A stretch of DNA of 64,000 nucleotides from Peronospora farinosa (Eukaryota; Oomycota; Peronosporomycetes; Peronosporales; Peronosporaceae): contig CANTFK010000180.1 in the NCBI GenBank assembly GCA_947646735.1, positions 62,001 through 126,000 on the forward strand, given 5' to 3'. The translations under genes and the position numbers were made by a program. The notes under the pieces were generated by a model. The model worked only from the letters and a program-made list of their open reading frames with translations, did not search any database and had not been told where the DNA came from. Positions 10,105 to 20,576 of the stretch are shown here, in pieces (position 1 is the first letter of the stretch; every line of letters begins with the position of its first letter).

Positions 10105-11173
10105 ATGTTCGGGGATAGATCGACAGCGCTTAAGAAGCTCTCGGCGAGGCAGCACGTGCTATTGACACTGCACAAGATGAAGATGCGGCGTATTTTTCTC
10201 ATTGTAAATGCACTGCTACTGATTTTCGTTTTCTACACGTCGTATTGCTTTCCACAGAAATTTGTGCGAGTCCAGGGCGAGTACGTACCATAAATACTAC
10301 AATTATTTAACCACAACAGATTGCCTAAAAAACGTTACGTTTTGCCCTTATGTGAAATGTTTTGTTATTAGATGTGACTCCAATTGGTTACGTGTAGATG
10401 CACCAGATAACTCAGAGACCATTTGCTGCAAGAACGAACCGGGAGGCTACGCAGACGCTCCTTGTTACATTGGCATGGACCTCATGCCCGTGCTGGGGTC
10501 TCTTAAAGTGCGTTCATTATCCGGACAAGGTATAGAATAGATTCTAGCACGTGTCTTATTGTTAATTATACCGTAGGGAGCATGGGTGATCCCGCTGTCA
10601 GCATTAGTGCTCAATTATGGGTCTATGATGCTTGGGCCGGACGTGACCATGCGTCGCGTTCGAGTGTATGTGCGTCGTGGTTTGCTGTATGCTGCAGTGA
10701 TGACGTTACGGACAGTAGTGCTGTACATGGGACTTGGTCAGGTGGAGAAGAAATTAGGGTACCTTGTCTTAGGGAGCTCGGATCAGTCGTGCTGGTACGC
10801 CGATCGACGTCGTGGCAAGCGATGTCCGATTGGTTTTGACCACTCGGATCATATCGTCCTTCTGGTGAGTCACTACATGGCGATCTTACTGTTCGAGTGG
10901 TTTGCACTGAACGTCGAGAGTGTTGGACCGAGTTTGAAATGTACGATGCTACGCTCATGGATCGTCATCGTTGGGGGAATGGCGACGTACTTGCTCTTCT
11001 TTACGGCATCGTACTTTCACACAACCGCTGAGAACCTAATGGGGCTAATCATCGCACAGGTATGTGTCATGTTGCCACTAATGCTCGTGACTCAGGACTA
11101 CTTTACCTCGTATAAGTGGTTGCGTCTCCACAACTTTGTGCTTCAACCCGACGACAGCAAGACGGACAACTGA
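10105..11173 (+). CDS. FIT-family (fat storage-inducing transmembrane) ER protein, three exons
   Basis: I infer exons 10105-10280, 10372-10507 and 10577-11173. Introns of 91 and 69 bp have GTACGT/TTATTAG and GTGCGT/CCGTAG borders, and joining them gives one frame of 302 residues without stops. Several hydrophobic segments indicate a polytopic membrane protein: one near residues 28-48 and four or more in the third exon. The motifs FDHSDHIVLL (H193, H196) and YFHTTAENLMG (H252) match the two conserved His regions of FIT proteins. Those ER proteins act in lipid-droplet formation, with acyl-CoA diphosphatase activity reported for FITM2. The family call rests on these motifs and topology. A sphingomyelin synthase or PAP2-like protein is the main alternative. 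Splice sites are predictions. Confidence 0.65.
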
Positions 11174-11334
11174 CGATAATGGCATAGGGCTAGGAAGCTA
11201 ACAACTTTCCTATGTTTAACAAATATGCTGTTATAAGCGTTCATTTTGTAGCATCGCAGTCTGTAGCATCGCAGTCTGTAGAATTTGTAGCCGTGACAAT
11301 CAACTTAAACAGACCGCCAACTAGTGTGTACGTC

Positions 11335-12069
11335 CTACACTACAGCTATCATCCCGAATGCCATGCAAACCACGACCGCCAGTACGTGACGCGCCGTCCA
11401 CAGCAGATGCGGTGAAGCCATGCTCATAGACGACTCTGGCCCATGGTGGCGACTGGATTTTTTTCTCTTCTTTTTTCCGTTCTTTTGGATCTCCAAGTCG
11501 TTCTTGCTGGCTACGCATTTGTACGTCTCATCCTTGTTGTCCAGCGCACAAAAAGAGTCGTTTGCCAGAACGTGGCCTTTGACAGAGCACGGTTGAGCTC
11601 CAGTCATTGGACAACTACCACTTTCACCAAGATCAACGTTACCACACTTGCTGCTTAGTAAAGCACCTGGCGCAAGGCAGTAGTCCGAAGCTCCCATAAG
11701 CGAGACACGACGGACCGATCGGCAGTCACATTCATATTCCAAGCTCAAACTGCCAGACCCCGACTCCATACTCCAACTCCAACTGCCACTGTCGCTATTT
11801 TCTCCATCTTTTCCGCCCAGGAAACTATAGGAGCTGCTGCCATCATCACTGGACTTGTCACCACTTGAGCCGGACGAAGAAGACGTCGACCTTGTACTGG
11901 AGGTCGCTGGAATCATCTGAGACCGCTTCGTCGACGGTTGAATTGCCTGGGAATTTCCAAAGAGCGTTGTGCCACCAGTAAACTGACTGGCGACTTGATT
12001 GATAGACGTTATTGCCATTATTACCAATGCAAACAACAGCATGAGCTGGCGAGACGATAGTTTGGGCAT
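11335..12069 (-). CDS. Secreted Ser-rich, Cys-containing protein, probably GPI-anchored
   Basis: The chosen start (12069) gives 244 residues and an excellent signal peptide (MPKLSSRQLMLLFALVIMAI, cleavage likely near residue 28). An upstream in-frame ATG at 12087 would add six residues and weaken the signal. After it come a Ser/Gly-rich stretch (about residues 55-110, with SWSWSMESGSGS) and a domain with eight cysteines. A basic KKKRKK segment and a hydrophobic tail (HVLAVVVCMAFGMIAVV) follow, as in GPI-anchor signals. It probably sits at the plasma membrane or cell wall. I recognise no family. It converges on the FIT-family gene, whose stop is 162 bp away. Confidence 0.65.
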   Translation of the reverse strand: MPKLSSRQLMLLFALVIMAITSINQVASQFTGGTTLFGNSQAIQPSTKRSQMIPATSSTRSTSSSSGSSGDKSSDDGSSSYSFLGGKDGENSDSGSWSWSMESGSGSLSLEYECDCRSVRRVSLMGASDYCLAPGALLSSKCGNVDLGESGSCPMTGAQPCSVKGHVLANDSFCALDNKDETYKCVASKNDLEIQKNGKKKRKKSSRHHGPESSMSMASPHLLWTARHVLAVVVCMAFGMIAVV

Positions 12070-12089
12070 TAGCAAGCACGACCACAACG

Positions 12090-12779
12090 ACTCTAGTATT
12101 CAGTTTGCAGTATGAACAAAGAGAAAGCTCATTTTTCACTAGCAAGCAGCATCCATTGCCATCTATCAAGCATTTTGCAGGTATCCGCCACCATCCATCA
12201 GGATTTTAGCAGAAAATCGTTTTCTCCATCTACGTAAATTCTATTGGAGTGTGGGCCACACGCAACAGGTTGCGCGTAGGTTGCTTTATACGGCTTCAAG
12301 TCAGCAGCGGTCTGCCTTTTGTTACATATCGTGCTATTTCCCCATTAAAGGACGCAAATCCTTTTTTCAAAGTACCCAAAAGCTCAAATGGTACTACTGA
12401 TGACGCATTTCGTCATGGCTACACGATTATAAGACCCCTGACTCGTTTCATTCTCTCTCTCTCTTGCTACAGCACACGAGGGACGACAATCGTGGCAAAA
12501 TGGAGACGCGACTTCACCAAATTGTGCTTGAGGAGCAAGCTCGACGCAGAGGCGATCCTCGAACCTTTGGTGGTAGATAAGGTAATAGGGAAAGTATATT
12601 ACAAACTTATTATATTCGCCAATCGCTCTACACCTAAGTAATTGCATGATAATTTTGTCGATAGGTAGAAAAGACAGCACGCATCAGACTAACAATGATA
12701 TCTCCTCCAGTGTTCGTTAGCACGAACGTAATGTCAACAAAATTCTAACACTCTTCCATCATGCGTATTTTCGATTTTA
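12090..12779. other. Intergenic stretch; possible lone 5' exon near 12440-12570
   Basis: No complete gene is visible. One weak signal stands out: TTTCATTCTCTCTCTC near 12450 resembles an oomycete initiator. About 50 bp on, at 12500, is an ATG followed by about 24 sensible codons (METRLHQIVLEEQARRRG) before a GTAGAT or GTAATA candidate donor near 12570. No downstream exon is seen because old copia sequence begins by 12780. This could be the 5' end of a gene destroyed by the insertion, or chance. Confidence 0.25.
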
Positions 12780-13271
12780 ATGTTTCAATCGCGCATCTTG
12801 GTGATGGCATAGCTCACTCATGTTGATGCGATCCGACAAGAGCTTGAAGTTTTTTTAGACTCGGTGCATGAAGTGCCTTCGCCATCATGTCGCTGACATG
12901 CAAGAACCTTCACAAAATGAGGCCTTGAGAACCCCACATCTGGCGTGCGACCCCACGAACTTGATTTGCACGTCAAAGTATTGCCTCTAATAGAGATCTT
13001 CCATTAAGTTGTTTTAGTGCTGCTTGATTATCGACTTTAGGCGAATTTGACATCTCACAAATTTCCACAAGCAATTGTTTAATTTCAATCGTCTCTGCAA
13101 CCACGACCGACACCACAGTAGATTATGCTCTCATGGTAGAGAGAGACCACCACCCCCTTGTATGCGAGTATGTTATACAACCGGCATAACCTGCCACTTC
13201 AATATAGCCTCCAGTGACCGATTTCCGGTCAGTCTTGTCAGCAGCAAAATCGGCATCGCTATCAGCCATTA
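12780..13271 (-). pseudogene. Old Ty1/copia RNase H remnant (left part of split element)
   Basis: Read on the minus strand, the segment gives the typical copia RNase H run: DSDADFAADKTDRKSVTGGY, then a DNQAALKQL-type stretch and further C-terminal matches. Stops and frameshifts occur. At 13271 it stops exactly at the young copia LTR, and the missing upstream part resumes at 18517 after the CATTA target duplication. This is the 3' coding end of the ancient element that extends to about 32100. Confidence 0.75.
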
Positions 13272-13518
13272 TGTAGGCAAGATGCGTGTTGCGAGAAGGA
13301 AGCGGTAGATTAACAATAATATTCTGTATTGATATTTACTAGTTATCTCTTCTGTCTGCCTCCTAGCCACTCGTTCTCCTAAATGTCTGTGCTCCAACCG
13401 CCTCAACGAAAGATGGCTGCTGGCCAACTTGTCTGCTACCATCTTGCACTGACTATCCCTGACCGGATTGACGGCTGGCGCTAATCGAACTCATAATCTT
13501 CAACATCAACTTCCAACA
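13272..13518 (-). repeat. 3' LTR of the young copia element
   Basis: On the plus strand it starts TGTAGGCAAG and ends TTCCAACA; read in element orientation it is TGTTGG to CCTACA. It is 247 bp long and nearly identical to the copy at 18270-18516, with visible differences at only about four positions. It is preceded by the target duplication CATTA. Confidence 0.92.
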
Positions 13519-13600
13519 CTCCTCCTTGATTACGCCTCCGTTCTTCCCTTACTCCACCCTCCAACGTCCTTTAACACCCTTGATCGTTCTTGATCTTTCC

Positions 13601-16600
13601 TTACATGATGTGCACGAGCGCGCGCAGTGTCGAGAGCTTCGTCGCGTCCAACGCCTTCGTGAGGAGGTCTGCGAGCATCTGCTCCGACCTGACGTAGCTC
13701 GCCACGATAAAGCCGCGACGCGAGTAGTCGCACAAGAACTTGAGGCGCACATCCAAGTGTTTCGCCTTCAGCGACGATGCCTCACCCGCGATCTGCGCGA
13801 TTGCCGCTTGGTTGTCCACTCGCAACTGCATCAGGAGTTTGGGCTCCACGCCCACTTCGCGCAACATCTCACGCAGGCCGAGCAGCTCTCGCGCGACCTC
13901 ACTCGCCGCAACAAACTCCGCCTCCATCGTCGACAGGGATACGCCTCCCTGCTTCCGCGCACCTTAGCTGACGGCCATCCCGTTCAGCATCACGATGCCA
14001 CCCGTCATTAACTTCCGGTTCGTCTTGTCGGCGGCAAAATCCGCGTCGCTAAACGCTTCCAGTCACATCACCGTACCCGGGTTGTCTTCTGGAATCATTG
14101 CGACCTTGAGCGCCGCCGTACCCTTGAGGTATCGCTGCGACCCATTTCGCCAGCTTCCAGTCTGCCAGTCGAGGCGCATGTGCTCGTCTCTTGACCTTGT
14201 GCACCGCAAATGCTATGTCGGGGCGCGTGCAACGCGCCACCCAGAGAAGCGAGCCGACCAGCGACTGGAACTGGCGCACTGTCGGTCCTGGTCGCGCGCT
14301 TGGCGTCCCAAGAAGATTCGCATCGCCCTCCTCCAGCTCGTAGCAGCTGTCGTCGATCGGCGTTTACGTCGAGTTGGCGTCGGCGAGCCCGTTGTCGCGC
14401 AGGAGGTCTCCGATGGCCTCCTCCTGATCGAGCGTGTACCCGCGCTGACCATTGTGCGTCACGCGCATGCCCAGAAACTTGCTAATCCGCCCCAGGTCCT
14501 TAATCGACAACAAAGCAAAGTCTTTCGAAGAACCGCTAGACCGCTTCCGCGCTCGTCCCTTTCGCGAGGAGATCGTCGACATACAAGCCGACCACGACGA
14601 GGTCGTCGCCGTCGCGCTTCCAGTAGAAGCACATGTCGCTCTCGCACCGCGTGAAACCAGCAACAGTGAGCTTCGAGTGCAGCAGATGGCTCCACAGACG
14701 GCTGCCTGTTTGAGACCATACAGGCTCTTTCTCAGCTCCAGAACCAGCTCACTCGCGTTCGCAACGCCATGCGCTCGCAGCGTCTCCTCCGATACCGGCA
14801 TGCCGCGCGGCATCTGAAGGAAGATGCGGAGGTGAGGCTCCTTGTCGGCTTTGACGTAGGCGTTGGGGATGGCCTAGTGCTTGGCAGGCACCCCCCACGT
14901 CGCCGCAAGCGCCAGGATCACTTTGACCGTCGACAAGTTCATCACGGCAGCGAAGGTGAGCGTGTAGTCGACGCCGAGCACCTGCTCGTTGCCGCATGCC
15001 ACCAATCTCGCCTTCAGCCGCTCGAGGTAGCCCTGCGCATCCGTCTTGGTCTTTTAGACCCATTTGGTGTGCAACGCGTGCGTCCCTGGCGTTCGCTTTG
15101 TGATTGTCCAGACGTCGTTGGCCTCAAGCGCGGCAATCTACTTTTGCATAGCCTTCTCCCACTCTTCGCGCTTGACGCTGCGCATCGCCTGTCCGTAGTT
15201 AAGCGGATCGTGCTCAAAAACAGCGTTTACGACCTCTCCGCTCGCGACTGCCTCCTCCTGACGAGCAGCCGCTTCTGTGCGTTTTAACGCACCGCGTGTT
15301 CCATGCACCGCCCGCGTCCATCGCTTTCCTCTCTTTTTCCGCGTCGCACTGCTTTCCTCTGCGCGACCATCGTTCACCGCTGCTGCTGCTGGTATGTCCG
15401 ACTCTTCCAGGTCTACAGCTCGATCGCCGACGTCCATCGCGCGCTGAAGTTGCGCGTTTTGCGCCTCCGTCAACGTCTTGATGTTCTTGATGTGCTGCGT
15501 GACGACCACTTTGTTGTCACGCGGTAGTAGCACCTTGTAGCCCTTGGTTTCTTCGCTGACGCCGACAATAATGGCGCGTTTCGAGCGCTGCAGCAACGAG
15601 TTCTTGCCCAGGTCTCTGTACACGTCGCACGGGGAGCCGAAGACGACGATTCCGCACAGATCCGGCGTCATTCCCGTCAGAACACGAGTGGTGACGCTCT
15701 CTTTGCGCTTGCTCGCGTGGGGCTCCGGTTGAGGATGTGCACGGCGTATTGCACCGCGTCTCCCCAGAACGTCAGTGGCAGCGCGCAGGCAAACATCATA
15801 CTACGCGCGAGGTTCAGCACTGTGCGGTGCATTCGTTCCGCCTTGCCGTTTGAAGCTTGGTTGCGCGCCTCCGACACTTGGCGAGCGACGCCCGTGCGCT
15901 CGCAGAATAGGTCCACGTTGGCGTATTCGCCGCCTCCCTCCGTGCGGAGAACGTGAATATTGAATCCGAAGAGCTTCTCGAAGTGAACGAGGAATGCCTC
16001 AAATTGCTTCGCCGCAGCGTCTTTTGTGCGCGCGAGGAAGACTCGGCAGTAGTTGCTCTTGTGATCAATGAAGTTCACAAGGTAACGATTGCTGAGCCGA
16101 TCCTGCGGCGTCATGGGACCCTTGAGGTCCGAGGAGATGACGCCGTCGATGCGATCGATGGGCGAGTGCGCGCCGCTGTCCTGTTGCGACTGCGCGTTGC
16201 GCGTCTGCTTGCCCTCGAGGCACAACACGCACGCCATGCGTTTGTTGCTGCTCAGTCGAATGCCCGATGCCGGGTCTCGCGCCATGCGTTCGATCGTGTC
16301 GAATGCGAGGTGGCCGAGTCGCTGGTGCCAATGCAACAGCGAGGCTTCGTGCGGCTCGTCGGCGGTGGTTTCCGTTGCATGCGCTTCGAGCGCCGCCATG
16401 ATGCGTGGCCGCCTGCACCCTTCTTGTCTTGCGAGGCCCTCGTCACGACATACAGCACGTTACTATCGATCACGACATCGAACGAGATTGCACCATCGCT
16501 GCGCCGAGCGAGCGAGCGCTCGTCGCCGTCGTGCACGAGGGCAAACCCTTTGTTCTCGAGCTTGCCGTACGACACAATGTTCTTTGAAAGTCGCGGAGCC

Positions 16601-16716
16601 AGGTACGTAAGCGTCACGACAGCCTTCGCGCCACGCGCGAGAACCTCGAGGCGCACGCTGCCGACACGCGTCAGGTGAAGCGACTCGCCTCTGCCATTGC
16701 GATCTCGTGGCTGCAA
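13601..16716 (-). pseudogene. Ty1/copia integrase-RT-RNase H region, frameshifted
   Basis: Read from 16716 downward. The pre-integrase HHCC region (LHWHQRLGHLAFDTIERM, CVLC) and integrase core (ISSDLKGPM, LRTEGGGEY, NGKAERMHRT) lie at 16399-15677. The linker (SEETKGYKVLLP, IKNIKTL) and RT N-terminus lie at 15671-15138. RT fragments follow, including ELRKSLYGLKQA and IKDLGRISKFLGMRV, near 14813-14364. RNase H follows: RPDIAFAVHK near 14220, then MEAEFVAASEVARELLG and DNQAAIAQIAG at 13927-13601. At least four frame changes separate these pieces, so no functional Pol can be made from this copy. High local GC sets it apart from the AT-rich older debris. Confidence 0.85.
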
Positions 16717-18256
16717 GCCGTCGAGTTGAGTAGCGGTGACTCGTCGTTGACGAGATGCTGGTTCGCGCCACTGTCGAGGATCCAGTCTCCTCGGTCGGCC
16801 CCCGTGGCGTCGGTCGCCTCAAGCACGAAGCCACGCGTGCCGTCCGTGGCTCGTGCTCCGTCGCTCGTTCCAAGCACGAATCCGCATGAGTCGTCCATGG
16901 CTCGCGCTCCGTCTCTTGCATTGCTCTCTGCTGTGTCCTTGCCGCGCGAGCTCTTCTTTTTCCTGTTGCGCTTCTTTGTGGGCACAACACGCTTCTCTGT
17001 CAGCGCGAGGATCATACTGGCGACTCCACCCTTCGCGGCTGTCTCATCGTCGTGCACGACACGCGCGCGACAGTCAGCTGCGATGTGTCCCGATCGCCCG
17101 CATCGGTAGCACGTGATCGCGCTCTTGGTTTTGCCTTCCACGTGCGCGGCGACGACCTCACGACCCACTGCGCTGCTGCCATGCTCAATGGACTGCGCGA
17201 AGTGCGCCAGCTTCTCGGCGCGGCGCAGGTAGTCGACTCGCGTGGGTCCATACTTAGAACGCATCACGTTCACCAGCTCCGGAGAAGCGTGGTGGACGAT
17301 GTTATCCAGAACAAGCGAGTCGGCACCACCACGCGCCTCTCTGACGGCGACCATATACAGGAAGTGCTCTGCCCAGGTGCGTCGTGCGTCCTTCTTGGCC
17401 ATGAACAGCTTCATTGTCTGGCTTGCAGTGATTGACGTCTTAAACGTGCGCAGGAGCTGCTCCATTGTGTACTTTAGTGTGGGTGTCTGCATCCACCAGG
17501 TGTCAACCTGCATGTGATAGTACCTCTCAGCCGTGCCGGCAAGAAAGTGCCCAAGCAGGTCGACCTTGACGTCTTCGGTCCATCCGAAACCACACGACGC
17601 TTCCGTGAGGCTCACCGCGCGCAGAAACGTGCGCCCCCAGTCGAAGAACCCGCTTCCGAGTCCGCGGTACAGCTCTGTACCACTGAACTTGCGTATGTTC
17701 AACTTACGCTGGCTTGTTGACGGCATCCCATATCCGTTGAGGCTCGAGCGCACATAAGATTGCGGTGGAGTGGCTTGTTGCGGCGTCGGTGAGGCTGCAT
17801 GCTCTCGCGGAGGTGGCGCATACGCTGGTGTGCGCTGCTGCGCTGCTGCGCCCGCGGGGTGGCTCGAGCAATGCGAATCTCGACACGCTCAGATCGGTCG
17901 CGCGTTTGTACTCGCGTGGCGCCGGTGCCTTCTCCTCCGTGTCTCCGATCGCGTCAATCGTCATCGGTCGACCGCGCATGTTGGCGCCGAGTTTCGAGGC
18001 GAACAGGCCGCTCTCCACGGCCCCGAGAAGCTCTCCTCCTCGTCTCTCACTCTCTGCGACGTCTCGAGGCTCTCCAGTCGATCGGTGAGTGCGGCGAGCG
18101 CGGCGAGGATCTTATCGTCTCGCTGCCCGCTCTCGCGAGTGGGTCCATCGTTGACGACTGCGGGGCGATGGGCGCACGCGCAGGCGAACCGCGTCCAGAC
18201 GAAGCTCCCCGGACACCCCCTGGTGTCTTCGTAGTCAGTTCGGTGGCTCCGGCCAT
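16671..18256 (-). pseudogene. Ty1/copia Gag and protease, frameshifted near the N-terminus
   Basis: A likely gag start lies at 18256 (MAGATELTTKTPGG), just inside the LTR. The frame changes two or three times between 18050 and 17750. From 17753 a 360-codon frame holds a copia-type gag domain (FFDWGRTFLR, LLGHFLAGTAERYY, ASPELVNVM). A CCHC zinc knuckle (CYRCGRSGHIAADC) follows, then the aspartic protease motif WILDSGANQHLV near 16750. The knuckle binds RNA and the protease would cut the polyprotein. The downstream frame is offset from integrase. Confidence 0.85.
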
Positions 18257-18269
18257 TGGGCTTATAATC

Positions 18270-18516
18270 TGTAGGCAAGATGCGTGTTGCGAGAAGGAAG
18301 CGGTAGGTTAACAATAATATTTTGTATTGATATTTACTAGTTATCTCTTCTGTCTGCCTCCTAGCCACTCGTTCTCCTAAATGTCTGTGCTCCAACCGCC
18401 TCAACGAAAGATGGCTGCTGGCCAACTTGTCTGCTACCATCTTGCACTGACTATCTCTGATCGGATTGACGGCTGGCGCTAATCGAACTCATAATCTTCA
18501 ACATCAACTTCCAACA
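18270..18516 (-). repeat. 5' LTR of the young copia element
   Basis: This 247-bp LTR lies at the 5' end of the minus-strand element. It is followed on the plus strand by CATTA (18517-18521), the second copy of the target duplication. The gag ATG lies only about 14 bp inside it, leaving little room for a standard primer-binding site; none was recognised. Confidence 0.92.
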
Positions 18517-18665
18517 CATTAGGCTGATAGGTGTGACCGCATCGTCATGTCCTTGCACTAGTAGATGAAAGCCTTTCGACTCTTGGTGGTACTTGGCTTT
18601 ATTCTTGGCAAGTATCCAATTGGCTTTAGTCGGGCAGTGGGTAAGACTTGTCACACGATGTATCG
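18517..18665 (-). pseudogene. Old Ty1/copia RT-RNase H remnant
   Basis: The minus-strand reading (LTHCPTKANWILAKNKAKYH, then KGFHLLVQGHDDAVTPI) matches the copia segment just upstream of the RNase H SDADFA motif. It therefore joins directly to the fragment ending at 13271. The young copia insertion separates the two halves. Confidence 0.7.
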
Positions 18666-18735
18666 CAAGTAGTCAGATGGCTCTGCTCAAATGAGCAGAA
18701 GATTCAAGCTTCGCTTTATTGGATAAAGTGATCGA

Positions 18736-18993
18736 ATGGAAAAATCACACCAGGTACTTGGACGATCGTGTGAAGATTATGGCACGATCGCCAAAACCCT
18801 CAATTCTAACACAATTAGGATTAACATCGACTCAAGTCCACATAGAGGAGTGCAACTCGCCCAACCGACGAGTACACAAGGTGTAAAGGGCTTTGCACAC
18901 GAAATCGGGATACCTTCTCCGTTAGTCGGTCGTCTGGGCGCCAGTGGAGAGTCAGTATCGCATCAGCAACTATGCGCATCCTACTCCACCACA
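18736..18993 (+). repeat. LTR fragment related to the element 1 LTR
   Basis: It shares with 6460-6638 the run CATCGACTCAAGTCCA, the GTACACAAGGTG core, the block CGTTAGTCGGTCGTCTGGGC and the terminal CTCCACCACA (ending 18993). The left limit is unclear; nothing matching the expected TGTGG start was found. It sits inside the old copia element between RT and RNase H pieces. Confidence 0.6.
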
Positions 18994-19910
18994 CGGGTGC
19001 AACGCGATGTACATAAAATACTCCCCACCAGTTATTGAAATTTTCGCACAGTAATCCTATTTGGTGCTGAACAAGTCGAAAATATGACATCATTTTCGAC
19101 AATATCATTAGTCGTATTAACTATAAGAATTGTTGTCATTCAAATTATCTTAGCCCAGTTTAGTAAGCATATCCACATTTGTCACTTCTTATTCTATATT
19201 GTAACTTCTATGTCTTCGTTAAAAATGTGGATTCTCGAGGAATGTATGCGCAAAGCTTAAGTATCTAACACTTTAATTCACGCGGTCATTAAAAATATAT
19301 CGATTTGCAACAAGTCAGTAGCAGTGACTATAGAAAATCGACGTAAACACTCACAACGATTAGCGTGTATCATCTCGATTTCAGTAAATACACATGTCTA
19401 TATGAAACTGTGAAACCCGTAAGTAACTTAGCTACTTGTGAAGCAACTCTAACTAGAGTCTTCTTACTTCTTTATTCATAAGACCTAACTTTTAGAACGA
19501 GCGACAGTTCATCTTTGTTTTTAACGTGATGCAACTTAAGTGTATCAACATCGACGTCCTTTCATTGCATAGTTCTGAGATATAAGTGCGACTCCAATTT
19601 CTTGTCAGTTTTCACTACGCATTTGGTTTGTCGCCATGTTGTTCCGGAGCCTGCCATATTCGTTTCATTGCCAAATTTATTTAGAACACTCGACATCTCC
19701 ATTAAAGCTGCAAAAGTGACGTTGTAGTCACGGTTCAGCACTTGTTCATTTTCAACACGCAACTGGACAAGCTTTTTATCGATCCAAATTGCCATCTGCA
19801 TCACATTTCGTCTTGAACAATGTAAATGACTTGCATAATATGGTGTCGCCACCACATTCTACACCTTGGTTGTCCTTTTAATGCATAAAGTTCTTTTTGC
19901 ATAGTCACTT
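18994..19910 (-). pseudogene. Old Ty1/copia reverse transcriptase remnant
   Basis: Minus-strand reading from 19910 gives a decayed copia RT. TMQKELYALKG and YNVTFAALMEMSSV (19855-19690) come first, then VKNKDELSLVLK near 19510. A LTGFTVSYRHVYLLK stretch lies near 19400, and EVTNVDMLTKLG near 19160. Many stops interrupt it. It is AT-rich, unlike the young copia. The upstream part of the same RT resumes at 28086, beyond element A. The last 130 bp (18994-19130) show nothing clear. Confidence 0.65.
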
Positions 19911-20184
19911 TGTAACAGGGCAACTAGTTACACGTAAACATTAATTAATATACTTAATGTTTGGTCTAAAAGTATCCATGATTACTTTTGACCTATCACA
20001 TGGGTGCGATACACAAATGTGATTCACCCTCGTGAATGTGATATCCATTTATGGATTCACATGTGAAGGGATGACGCTAGTTGAAGCTAGGCATCGCGAC
20101 GTCTCAGAAGGACGTCATTCGCAAACTTAAATCTAGAGTTGAGTTCATGCAACAGGATACGCTTCTAAAGAGTCGCGTATCCGA

Positions 20185-20218
<34 letters not shown>

Positions 20219-20517
20219 GCCAATCAGTAGTTAAGTATATATTTAGTTATAATTAATTAAATATAGCTCAGTCTTGAATTTGCTAAATCGAAAGCACCGC
20301 GCACGAGAAGTTGAACGTGACGTCGGTGACTCCTTGTTTTAAAAGTTCGTTGCACTCTCGCTAATCGAGAGGCAACTGGTGGTACGACTGCTTAAGCAGT
20401 CGACCAACCTCCTAACCACCCTCGCAAGCGAAGGTAAGACGGTATAACCGCTTCCTCGCTTGTGCTGAAGGTGTGTGCTCGTAGTACGAGGCAACTTCGT
20501 AGAAGTGCCCGTCTACA
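19911..20517 (+). repeat. 5' LTR of element A
   Basis: It runs from TGTAACAGGG to GTCTACA. The first 180 bp (U3 start) contain a series of inverted repeats. TGTAAC/GTTACA lies at 19911-19932, AAACATTAA/TTAATGTTT at 19936-19962, and a GGTCTAAAAGTA/TACTTTTGACC pair at 19963-19993. Similar pairs around ATCACAT and ATATCCAT follow. A CT/TA microsatellite at about 20186-20219 is much longer than in the 3' copy. Confidence 0.93.
20186..20219. repeat. (CT)n(TA)n microsatellite in the 5' LTR
   Basis: About six CT units run into about ten TA units. The matching site in the 3' LTR (near 27755-27766) has only about four TA units and no CT run. The repeat therefore expanded or contracted after insertion. 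Confidence 0.9.
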
Positions 20518-20519
20518 CA

Positions 20520-20537
20520 TGGTAGCAATCGTAGTCC
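20520..20537 (+). other. Primer-binding site of element A
   Basis: TGGTAGCAATCGTAGTCC begins two bases after the 5' LTR. The TGG start is expected for pairing with the CCA end of a tRNA primer. The related element B has TGGTAGCACTAGTAGTCC at the same place (48919), with two changes. Which tRNA is used cannot be told from here. Confidence 0.65.
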
Positions 20538-20576
20538 TTCCCACGACCCGTCTCTCTGAGCGTGCGTGTGGTTGAG

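Larger units (their letters stand above)
13272..18516 (-). mobile_element. Ty1/copia retrotransposon, full length, recent insertion
   Basis: A 5245-bp element is bounded by two 247-bp LTRs and the 5-bp target duplication CATTA (13267-13271 and 18517-18521). The LTRs differ at about four positions by eye, so insertion is recent. On the minus strand the order is gag, zinc knuckle, protease, integrase, RT and RNase H, which is copia order. The coding region is nevertheless broken by several frameshifts and stops. The element landed inside the RNase H of a much older copia element in the same orientation. Confidence 0.92.

Noticed and set aside
11212..11658. Plus-strand ORFs near 11212-11415 and 11443-11658
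   Set aside because: They overlap the 3' part of the minus-strand secreted-protein gene and lack coding character.
13526..18311. Many plus-strand ORFs (such as 13995-14654, 15953-16678, 17770-18234) as genes
   Set aside because: They are antisense shadows of the GC-rich young copia element. Their sequences are Arg/Ala/Ser-rich without domains.
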